A DNA stretch of 14,902 bases from Candidatus Electrothrix marina (GTDB lineage: Bacteria > Desulfobacterota > Desulfobulbia > Desulfobulbales > Desulfobulbaceae), in the NCBI GenBank assembly GCA_004028495.1, contig MTKS01000018.1, positions 1 through 14,902 on the forward strand, in the 5' to 3' direction. The notes below the pieces were generated by a model that was not told the origin of the DNA, did no database searches, and saw only the letters and a program-made list of their open reading frames with translations. Made by a program: the position numbers and the translations under genes. Shown in pieces: positions 1-6,042 of this stretch (positions are counted from its first letter, which is position 1; each line of letters starts with the position of its first letter).

Positions 1-16
1 GCACGGCGTGCCGTGC
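1..16. repeat. Short perfect inverted repeat at window edge
   Basis: The first 16 bases read GCACGGC-GT-GCCGTGC, two perfect 7-bp arms around a 2-bp centre. It lies 24 bp before an intrinsic terminator. It may be the end of an upstream coding region or a hairpin in the 3' UTR of the upstream gene. The window edge prevents a choice. Confidence 0.4.
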
Positions 17-39
17 CCCTGCCTGTCCGGCTGTGTTCA

Positions 40-75
40 AGCCTCCTGATCAGAAATGATCAGGAGGCTTTTTTT
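40..75 (+). terminator. Strong Rho-independent terminator
   Basis: A perfect 13-bp stem (40-52 pairing with 57-69) closes a GAAA tetraloop at 53-56. The run of T covers 69-75. This is a textbook intrinsic terminator on the plus strand and should end transcription of a gene lying to the left of the window. The minus strand lacks a T-tract of similar strength, so the site looks one-directional. Confidence 0.93.
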
Positions 76-112
76 ATGGCAAATTGTATGGTATATTTTT
101 AAGTTATGCTTG

Positions 113-141
113 TTTATCAATAAAATTGATAAAATCAATTT
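113..141. promoter_or_regulatory. Three alternating inverted half-sites, putative operator
   Basis: In the AT-rich leader before the flavodoxin-like gene, the hexamer ATCAAT (116-121), its inverse ATTGAT (125-130) and ATCAAT again (134-139) are spaced exactly 9 bp apart, each separated by AAA. They form two overlapping palindromes: a perfect 9-bp-arm palindrome at 113-133 and an 8-bp-arm one at 123-141. The array ends 24 bp before the first possible start codon. A weak -35/-10 pair (TTGTAT at 84-89, TATGCT at 105-110, 15-bp spacer) would put the start of transcription inside the array. The arrangement looks like a multi-site operator for a dimeric regulator, but the AT-rich context lowers certainty. 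Confidence 0.45.
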
Positions 142-165
142 ATTCCTATTACTCTTTACCGGCAA

Positions 166-873
166 ATGCATCCCATGTCCGTTAATACGGCACCTTCCAA
201 GCGTATCCTTATTATTCAGTATTCCTTCAGTGCGCAGACAAGAAAGCTTGTTCGCTCAATGATGGAGGGGCTGGAGGAATACCCCGTTTCTCTGTTCCGA
301 GAACGCTTGCGCCCTATCACTGAGCAGCATTTTCCCATCGGCACCATCCCCAAGATCGTGAAGAAGATGGTCGTGACCATGTTTCGTCAACGGGTGCCGA
401 TTCATCCCTTGTCGCCGCAATGCTTTGAGGACTATGACCTAATTATCTTGGCTGGTCCGACTTGGTCTTATAATCCCAGCGGGCCTGTACTCTCGTTGCT
501 GGATCGGGACGGGGAGCGGCTTTTCCGTGATCAGACGGTGCTGCCGGTGATCTCCTGTCGTGGTTTTTGGCGGACTCACTGGTGGGGGATCAGGTCTCTG
601 CTCAGGAAGCTTGGAGCTACAGTGCCCAACAGGGTTGTTTTCAATCATCCCACTAAGGAGCCTTGGTGTACCATCGGGGTTTTTTTGAAGCTGGCCGGTA
701 AGATTCCGGAGCGGATGCCCCTGATGCGGAAGCATTATAAGACGTACGGGCATACCCGGTCCCAGATGGCTGAGGCTCGTCGGTTTGGGGAGATGATCGG
801 GCGGGCGTTGATTCAGGGGGATGGGTTGGAGGAGTTGGATTTTCGAACTAAGCTGGCTATTTTTGAGGGGTAG
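166..873 (+). CDS. Flavodoxin-fold (FMN-binding) protein
   Basis: A 235-residue protein with a flavodoxin-like fold. After a short leader comes a beta strand (RILIIQYS) running into a phosphate-binding loop, S20-F-S-A-Q-T25, which resembles the T/SxTGxT loop of flavodoxins. A second signature, DYDLIILAGPTW followed by NPSGPV (about residues 89-108), matches the flavin-contacting segment of flavodoxin or NADPH:quinone-reductase-like proteins. It is longer than a classical flavodoxin (about 140-170 residues) and has a basic C-terminal half with no obvious membrane segment. The likely role is electron transfer or reduction with bound FMN in the cytoplasm; the partner is unknown. Two in-frame ATGs (166 and 175) are possible starts and neither has a good Shine-Dalgarno sequence. 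It is the only plus-strand gene here and stands alone between a terminator and a hairpin. Confidence 0.82.
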   Translation: MHPMSVNTAPSKRILIIQYSFSAQTRKLVRSMMEGLEEYPVSLFRERLRPITEQHFPIGTIPKIVKKMVVTMFRQRVPIHPLSPQCFEDYDLIILAGPTWSYNPSGPVLSLLDRDGERLFRDQTVLPVISCRGFWRTHWWGIRSLLRKLGATVPNRVVFNHPTKEPWCTIGVFLKLAGKIPERMPLMRKHYKTYGHTRSQMAEARRFGEMIGRALIQGDGLEELDFRTKLAIFEG

Positions 874-894
874 GGGCGGTTCGTGAACTGCCCC
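873..894 (+). terminator. GC-rich hairpin overlapping the stop codon, weak terminator
   Basis: From the last base of the TAG stop, ten bases (873-882) pair with 885-894, with one G-T pair. Four G-C pairs form the base. The sequence after it (CTTACCTTGCG) is not a real T-tract, so it may only stabilise the 3' end of the mRNA or act as a weak terminator for the flavodoxin-like gene. Confidence 0.45.
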
Positions 895-984
895 CTTACC
901 TTGCGTCTCCAAGGGACAGTATAGTCATGGCCCGGTGATTTATGATACTGTTGGTAAAGTCTGCGGGCTCATCGCAGATTAGTG

Positions 985-1171
985 GGGAGAATAGCCTTTT
1001 TCGCAATACCGCAAAACTCGCACGGGAACTTCAGGCGGCAAGCTTATGTCACCATCCCTTCGGCCTATCTATCTGTTTTTGTGTTGCCCGAAAAGGCAGA
1101 TATGAGTTTGAAAACGATTCCTGTGATTACCTGTGTGAGTTTTGCGGTATTGCGAAAAAAGATACTCTCCC
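985..1171. mobile_element. Large inverted repeat, MITE-like element
   Basis: The gene-free gap 874-1189 holds two arms of equal length, 985-1026 and 1130-1171. By hand alignment they are reverse complements at 37 of 42 positions with no gaps, including an unbroken 23-bp core (997-1019 and 1137-1159). The central 103 bp carries no recognisable gene. Short reading frames crossing it have no family resemblance and no ribosome binding site. A structure of about 187 bp with long terminal inverted repeats and no transposase fits a miniature inverted-repeat transposable element. As RNA it would form a long hairpin, so a role as a bidirectional terminator between two convergent genes is the main alternative. 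I could not find a clear target-site duplication at its ends. Confidence 0.6.
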
Positions 1172-1189
1172 GCTGCCCCGTCCTGACAA

Positions 1190-2503
1190 TTACACCTTCT
1201 CTGCAATCTCTGTATAGAGTGAGGCATAGGCTCGGGCTGCTTCCTGCCAGCTCAGTCCCATTGCCCTGATGGACTCTCCGGCCTCCCTACCCATCTTCCG
1301 CCGCTCTGCCGGATCATCGATAAGCAACGCCATATGTTCCGCCAACACATTAACATCGCCCGGCGGAAAGAGGAGCCCCTGTTGCCCGTTTTCGATGAGA
1401 TCCGATACAGCGGGAATTTTCCCGGCAATCACCGGCAGGCCGATCGCCATAGCCTCAAGCACGACATTCGGCCTTCCCTCGGCAAAACTGGCAAAAACAA
1501 AAACATCAGCCCCTGCCATCAACAGCGGTATCCCCTCCGGCGGGGCGGAACCGTGAAAGGTGACTTCGGTCTCCAGATCCTGCTCCTGACAATACCCCTC
1601 TAATGCCCCTTGTTCCGGTCCGTCACCGATAATATCAAGTGACCATTTCCTGCTCGACATCACGGGCGACATCTCGGACGACAAGAAAGCGGCTGCTTTC
1701 AGAATAACATCAACTCCTTTGCCGGCAGTCAGATTGCCCGCATACAGGAAACGAACCGGAGCCGCCTCCTGTACCACAGGAGAAATATCCTTAATCCCTT
1801 CAACATCTTGATCCGACTCCGCAGCATATTTACCTTTCGCATATTGACCATTACCGGCATCAAAAAAGGCCTGATCAATACCGTTGCAGATCACCCGGAC
1901 CTTTGCACTGTATTGAGGAAAATGCTCAACGAGTTTTTCCTGCAAAGATGGACTGACAGTAATAATAACCTCGCTGAAACGGAGACAGAAATGCACCAAC
2001 CGGCGCATCAAGGCTGATTTTTCTATCAAGTTGACATCACTGCCCCGCAACGTGGTCATGACCGGCTTACCGAAAAGCAGTCCGGCAATTCCGGCGATGA
2101 CACCGTTAATCGACCAATTGGCATGCAGGAGATCCGCCTTGCGGGCAAAGTAACAGCAGGTCAGCAGATTGGAGAAAAGAAACGGGGGGAGCAGGAGGAA
2201 AAGGAATTTATTGCGCGAAAGAGCAGCCATAATTCCGCCGGATCTGTGGGCAAGCTGCTGCCAATGTTTCGGTGCATAGCGGAATGGAATGACGGAGTAA
2301 TCAACAGGATAATCATCAGAGGATTGACTGTCCGCTTCAGCGCTGTCCGGGGTCAGTACCGTCACCTGTACATTTTCCGGCAGGTGGTTGACCATTTTTT
2401 TGATAAAGATGCCGCTCCTTGATGCCCTGGTTAAAGGAAAAGAGGTCGTCAACAGAAGCACCTTCAGTAAATTATGAGCATCCTGAGCAGTCGTGCTCTT
2501 CAT
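1190..2503 (-). CDS. GT4-family glycosyltransferase
   Basis: A 437-residue group 1 (GT-B fold) glycosyltransferase. The N-terminal Rossmann half starts with KVLLLTTSFPLTRASRSGIFIKKM, typical of GT4 enzymes that begin with a glycine-containing acceptor loop, and includes HANWSINGV and a TLRGSDVN segment near residues 151-158. The C-terminal half has the nucleotide-sugar donor region: YAGNLTAGKGVD (254-265), DIIGDGPE, and the family E-X7-E motif with E342 and E350 inside AEGRPNVVLEAMA. The donor and acceptor sugars cannot be read from sequence. The ATG at 2503 has AAGGA seven bases upstream. It starts 30 bp after lpxI ends, so it is probably the last gene of the fabZ-lpxA-lpxI unit. It is not LpxB, which often closes such clusters: LpxB belongs to GT19. 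Residues 52-66 and 217-248 are acidic, low-complexity linkers. Confidence 0.88.
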   Translation of the reverse strand: MKSTTAQDAHNLLKVLLLTTSFPLTRASRSGIFIKKMVNHLPENVQVTVLTPDSAEADSQSSDDYPVDYSVIPFRYAPKHWQQLAHRSGGIMAALSRNKFLFLLLPPFLFSNLLTCCYFARKADLLHANWSINGVIAGIAGLLFGKPVMTTLRGSDVNLIEKSALMRRLVHFCLRFSEVIITVSPSLQEKLVEHFPQYSAKVRVICNGIDQAFFDAGNGQYAKGKYAAESDQDVEGIKDISPVVQEAAPVRFLYAGNLTAGKGVDVILKAAAFLSSEMSPVMSSRKWSLDIIGDGPEQGALEGYCQEQDLETEVTFHGSAPPEGIPLLMAGADVFVFASFAEGRPNVVLEAMAIGLPVIAGKIPAVSDLIENGQQGLLFPPGDVNVLAEHMALLIDDPAERRKMGREAGESIRAMGLSWQEAARAYASLYTEIAEKV

Positions 2504-2533
2504 CGCGTATCCTTCTTATCCTTCAGATGATCT

Positions 2534-3367
2534 TCAGAAAATCAATTCCCCGGCCTCATCCTCCTCCACCCCGACCACCACAATACCGGCCCGATCAGCA
2601 GCAGCAATCATAGCCTCGCGATCAAAAAGAAGGGACTGGCCTGCCTCGACCGCCAGCACAGAACCTTTCACCGAAGCCAAGGTCTCAATGGTCTTGGTCC
2701 CGGTGGCAGGCAGATCAAAACGAAAATCCTGACCCGGTTTCTTCATTTTAACAACTACGGCCCCTGAGCCTGAGAGTTCCCCGCCCCGTCGAATTGCGGC
2801 ATCTGTCCCCTCTATGGCCTCAACAGCCAGCACAGCACCCTCGCGGACCACAACACATTGACCGATGTCCAATCGTCCTATTTCACGGGCAATCCGCCAG
2901 CCGAAACGAACATCCGCCAGCTGTTCCTGATTGGGTTTTCTTTTCCCTAAAATCCCTTTTGGAAAAAAGAGATGGTCAAGATAACAGGTTGAGGCCAGCA
3001 CTTTGATCCCTTCCTTCTCAAGTGCTCCGGCAACCGCCCGCAGGATAGCATCATCCAGCCGCCTGTCGATTTTATTCCACAGACTCAGCCCTTTAAAATC
3101 CGGGAGAATATCTCTGAACATCCTGGTCTTGGTGATGGTACCGCAGAAGACAGCCTCACAAACACCCTGTTCATGGAAGAAACGGATGATTTTTCCAAGC
3201 TGGCCCAGTTTTACCCAGCAGGAAACATCCGCGTGATGCTCAAGCTCCGCTTGGGTTTCATTCTGATGGCAAACCGCAACAACGCTACGGTCCCGTTCCT
3301 GAGCCGCCTCGGTAAAAAGCAGAGGGAACTGCCCGCCTCCGGCAATAAGTCCGATCGGTGTTGACAT
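2534..3367 (-). CDS. lpxI: UDP-2,3-diacylglucosamine pyrophosphatase LpxI
   Basis: A 277-residue protein of the LpxI (formerly DUF1009) family. It hydrolyses UDP-2,3-diacylglucosamine to 2,3-diacylglucosamine 1-phosphate (lipid X) and UMP, replacing LpxH in lineages that lack it. The N-terminal segment IGLIAGGGQFPLLF is a hallmark of the family, as are FCGTITKTRMF (about residues 94-104), DDAILRAVAGALEKEGI, the PNQEQLADV region and the QCVVVREGAVLAVEAIEGTDAAIRRGG stretch of the C-terminal domain. Length is as expected for the family (about 270-285). It lies 12 bp after lpxA, the arrangement common in alpha- and deltaproteobacteria. It should act in the cytoplasm or at the inner face of the inner membrane, just upstream of LpxB in the pathway. 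Confidence 0.94.
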   Translation of the reverse strand: MSTPIGLIAGGGQFPLLFTEAAQERDRSVVAVCHQNETQAELEHHADVSCWVKLGQLGKIIRFFHEQGVCEAVFCGTITKTRMFRDILPDFKGLSLWNKIDRRLDDAILRAVAGALEKEGIKVLASTCYLDHLFFPKGILGKRKPNQEQLADVRFGWRIAREIGRLDIGQCVVVREGAVLAVEAIEGTDAAIRRGGELSGSGAVVVKMKKPGQDFRFDLPATGTKTIETLASVKGSVLAVEAGQSLLFDREAMIAAADRAGIVVVGVEEDEAGELIF

Positions 3368-3379
3368 ACGCAGTGTGTT

Positions 3380-4180
3380 TCAGCTGTCTTCGGTGCGTTT
3401 CACCACACCGCGTTTACTTTCTCGGAAAAAATCCACCAAAACACGAACCTCTTTGGAATCAGGAAACTCATGGGTTGCCTGGGCCAAAGCCTCCTTCACC
3501 AGGACTTGCGGTGAGGAACGAAAGATTATTCTAAAAGCACTGTCAATGTTGTTGATCGCCTCCCGGGCCATGCCGTTACGTCGCATACCGATCTTGTTGA
3601 CACCGGCAATACGCATCCGATTCCTGGTGCCGGTCAGAATAACATAGGGCGGCACATCCAGAGATATCCCTGACATGCCGCCGACATAGGTATATGCTCC
3701 TATCCGACAAAACTGATGTACAGCCACCAGACCGCCGAGATTGGCATAACTGCCCACCTCCACATGGCCGCCCAAAGTTGCCACATTGGACATGATCACA
3801 TGGTCATGGAGAACACAGTCATGAGCTACATGGCAATAGGCCATCAGCATATTATTATTTCCAATGACCGTCCTGCCTCCTCCGGAAGCCGTCCCTCGAT
3901 GAATAGAAACATATTCGCGTATCCTGTTTCCGTCGCCGATAATCAACTCTGTCGGTTCGTCCTGATAATGGCTGTCCTGCGGCGGCGTACCGAGAGAAGA
4001 AAAGGAACCGATATGATTGCCGGCTCCGATACGGGTATACCCGGAGATCACCGCATGTGCGTCGATGACCGTGTTCGGGCCGATGGATACATCGGGACCG
4101 ACAACGCTGTATGCGCCGACGGAAACGGTTTCATGAACTTCCGCCTGCGGGTCGACCACGGCAGTAGCATGTATAGTCAT
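3380..4180 (-). CDS. lpxA: Acyl-ACP-UDP-N-acetylglucosamine O-acyltransferase LpxA
   Basis: A 266-residue protein that catalyses the first step of lipid A synthesis, transferring a 3-hydroxyacyl chain from ACP to the 3-OH of UDP-GlcNAc. The first 180 or so residues are hexapeptide repeats of the left-handed beta-helix type. LpxA hallmarks are present: IREYVSIHRGT (87-97), NNMLMAYCHVAHDC with the catalytic histidine at H120 (equivalent to H125 of E. coli), GGLVAVHQFCRIGAYTYVGG, and DVPPYVILTG. A helical C-terminal domain follows. Size matches E. coli LpxA (262). The ATG at 4180 has AAAGGAAC upstream. The gap to fabZ is 105 bp, longer than other gaps in the unit, but I saw no strong terminator in it. 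Confidence 0.97.
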   Translation of the reverse strand: MTIHATAVVDPQAEVHETVSVGAYSVVGPDVSIGPNTVIDAHAVISGYTRIGAGNHIGSFSSLGTPPQDSHYQDEPTELIIGDGNRIREYVSIHRGTASGGGRTVIGNNNMLMAYCHVAHDCVLHDHVIMSNVATLGGHVEVGSYANLGGLVAVHQFCRIGAYTYVGGMSGISLDVPPYVILTGTRNRMRIAGVNKIGMRRNGMAREAINNIDSAFRIIFRSSPQVLVKEALAQATHEFPDSKEVRVLVDFFRESKRGVVKRTEDS

Positions 4181-4285
4181 TTATACTGTTCCTTTGTCAG
4201 CCTCTGTGCAGGCCGACAGTCTAATAAGCAGCATCATGTGCGTGTGAGCTACATCCTTGTCCTCTATGACAACGACGGAACACCA

Positions 4286-4738
4286 TCAAGAAAAGGTGGC
4301 CAGCTGCTCAGCTTCGGTCACCAGTATATCATCAACATAGGCCTTACACTGTACCTTGATGAGTTTACTTTTTCGACGAACCATTTCCACCCTATAGATG
4401 AGCTGATCACCCGGTCGCACCACCTTGCGAAAACGGACCTTGTCCATCCCGGCAAAATAGACCAGTTTCCCGGCAATGTCTTCTGTGGAAAGATAGGCCA
4501 GCACTGCTCCGGCCTGGGCCATGCCCTCAAGAATCAGGACTCCGGGCATAACAGGTTCGCCGGGAAAATGTCCCTGAAAAAAAGGTTCTCCCATGGACAC
4601 ATTTTTTAAGCCGGTTATTGTCTTATCCGGTTCAAACTCCAAGACCCGATCCAGCATAATAAAAGGATAGCGGTGTGGCAAGAGGTCAAGAATTTCCCTG
4701 ATCCCCATAGGCAGCTGCACCTTTTTGTCCTCACTCAT
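4286..4738 (-). CDS. fabZ: 3-hydroxyacyl-ACP dehydratase FabZ
   Basis: A 150-residue hot-dog-fold dehydratase that removes water from 3-hydroxyacyl-ACP during fatty acid elongation. The signature LPHRYPFIMLDRV (20-32) and the active-site helix region GHFPGEPVMPGVLILEGMAQ (56-75) are intact, with the catalytic pair H57 and E71. FabZ competes with LpxA for 3-hydroxyacyl-ACP, and the genes are often adjacent, as here. The ATG at 4738 is preceded by AAGGAGA, a very good Shine-Dalgarno sequence. It is the first gene of the lipid A unit in this window; the usual neighbours bamA, skp/ompH and lpxD are not upstream. Confidence 0.97.
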   Translation of the reverse strand: MSEDKKVQLPMGIREILDLLPHRYPFIMLDRVLEFEPDKTITGLKNVSMGEPFFQGHFPGEPVMPGVLILEGMAQAGAVLAYLSTEDIAGKLVYFAGMDKVRFRKVVRPGDQLIYRVEMVRRKSKLIKVQCKAYVDDILVTEAEQLATFS

Positions 4739-5041
4739 TCAGCTCATCTCCTTTTCTCATTATCATTGCATTTTATTCAACCCTGCTTCATCCGGCAACG
4801 CTCCAGACGCCAGAGAAAATCACCTGTAGAGTCATCAGCGAAAAACAAACCGGAATTCCCTGAAGCACGCTTGAGCATAGCCCATTTATCTCCCAGGGTA
4901 AAGAAAAACAAGGCGGATAAAAAAGAGCAATCGCCCCGAAAAAATCTGTCCGACAGATCTGTCAAACGATAACAACTGCCTCATACAAGCCCCCTGAAGA
5001 CCCGGCGTCCTGCATCCACTCTTAGCCAGTGGCACGTTTTA
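4739..5041. other. Gene-free 303-bp gap before fabZ
   Basis: This stretch separates the GT2 gene from fabZ. A 62-codon minus-strand frame (4777-4965, TTG start) exists, but it has no ribosome binding site and no recognisable family. A promoter for fabZ is expected here; no convincing -35/-10 pair stands out. One TTGACA sequence on the minus strand (4965-4960) lacks a good -10 partner. Nested palindromes at 4944-4963 are listed separately. A small 5-bp hairpin (5016-5020 with 5028-5032) lies just after the GT2 stop. Confidence 0.5.
4939..4963 (-). terminator. Nested palindromes followed by T-tract, possible weak terminator
   Basis: Two palindromes share an arm: ATCTGTC-C-GACAGAT at 4944-4958 and the perfect 12-bp GACAGATCTGTC at 4952-4963. 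Read on the minus strand, the first is followed directly by six T (4944-4939). This could end the radical SAM-GT2 transcript about 80 bases after the GT2 stop. The loop would have to be tight, so efficiency is doubtful. An operator for fabZ is the alternative. Confidence 0.35.
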
Positions 5042-6040
5042 TTATTTCCGGGACTCAAAAACATCACGTCCTAACCAGAGCTGAATGCCCGCCCACACGA
5101 CACCGCTGCCAATGGCCACGGCCCGGAGCGCCAGCAAGGGGGGAGAGAGGAAAGCCACAGCCCTGTCATGCCGGTAGGCTATACGAAGAAAAGGAAAAGT
5201 GAGAGCCAAGAAAAAAAGAGAGGAACCGGCCAACAAGATGGTGCCCCAAAAAAGTGAGGCAAAAAGGACGAATAACCCGATCAGCCCCAGGAACAGAACG
5301 ACTATCTGTAATTTGAGGGTCTGTGGGGTATAGGAGTCCTTAACCATTCTCTCGGGATGCATCCGGTAGACCATGAGCCTCCAGAACCCTCTGCCGAATT
5401 TAAGTCGAAAATAGCGGAAAACCGAATCAGGGTGATTGAGATGACGCACCAATGCACGTGGGGTGAAGACCATTGTATATCCCTGAAGAGCCATCCGATA
5501 GGAAAATTCCGTATCCTCGTTATTAGCCTTGGGAAAACGGATGTCGAACCCGCCCAGATCCATAAATATTTTTTTTTTGAAACCGGCAGCATAGGTGTCC
5601 ACCATATCAATGGACTCCCTTTGCTCCAGCATTCTGAAACGCTCCTCAAACTCAACCTGAGCAAAACGGGCGACGATATCCTTCTGCTCCGTGCGATAAA
5701 CGCCTTTAACAGCGGTCACCTCAGGGCGTGCAAAAGGGGCCGCCATCTCTTCCAGCCAATTCGGATCAGGTACGCAATCCGCATCTGTAAAAAATATTAA
5801 ATCTCCTTTTGCCAGGAAGACCCCGGCGTTACGCGCTGCTGCCGGACCTTGGTTTTCCTGGTAATGATAAACCACCGGAAATCGGCGGGCGATTTCGGCA
5901 GTCTGATCTGTTGAGCCGTCATCCACCAGGATAACCTCATAGCTGCCTTTGGAAAGTACCTGTCGAGTTAAACTTCGGAGACAGAGGGCAAGATTTTTTT
6001 CCGCATTCCAGGCCGGGACAATAACTGAGAGAGAGGGCAT
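5042..6040 (-). CDS. Membrane-anchored GT2 glycosyltransferase
   Basis: A 332-residue family 2 (GT-A fold) glycosyltransferase. The N-terminal domain has the classical LSVIVPAWNAEKNL opening, VILVDDGSTD with D40-D41, the metal/nucleotide DxD motif D86-A-D88 in FFTDADCVPD, and NNEDTEFSYRM near 173-183 with the probable catalytic acid region E175-D176. The last 90 residues carry three hydrophobic segments (about 244-262, 264-285 and 296-324), so the catalytic domain is probably held at the cytoplasmic face of the inner membrane. Substrates cannot be assigned; transfer to a lipid-linked acceptor is a reasonable inference from the membrane anchor. The start is 2 bp after the radical SAM stop with no clear Shine-Dalgarno sequence, suggesting translational coupling. 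Confidence 0.9.
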   Translation of the reverse strand: MPSLSVIVPAWNAEKNLALCLRSLTRQVLSKGSYEVILVDDGSTDQTAEIARRFPVVYHYQENQGPAAARNAGVFLAKGDLIFFTDADCVPDPNWLEEMAAPFARPEVTAVKGVYRTEQKDIVARFAQVEFEERFRMLEQRESIDMVDTYAAGFKKKIFMDLGGFDIRFPKANNEDTEFSYRMALQGYTMVFTPRALVRHLNHPDSVFRYFRLKFGRGFWRLMVYRMHPERMVKDSYTPQTLKLQIVVLFLGLIGLFVLFASLFWGTILLAGSSLFFLALTFPFLRIAYRHDRAVAFLSPPLLALRAVAIGSGVVWAGIQLWLGRDVFESRK

Positions 6041-6042
6041 AC

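Noticed and set aside
113..141. Start of a CRISPR array
   Set aside because: The repeats are 6-bp half-sites at 9-bp steps, far too short and close for CRISPR repeats and spacers, and no cas gene is nearby.
942..1269. Two overlapping short plus-strand frames across the inverted repeat
   Set aside because: They run through both repeat arms and one enters the 3' end of the GT4 gene. They have no ribosome binding site and no family resemblance, so they are explained by the repeat element.
3716..4609. Plus-strand frame of 297 codons across lpxA and fabZ
   Set aside because: It covers two firmly identified minus-strand genes and their gap, and its product resembles no family.
4777..4965. 62-codon minus-strand frame before fabZ
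   Set aside because: TTG start, no Shine-Dalgarno sequence, no recognisable family; kept only as part of the gap description.
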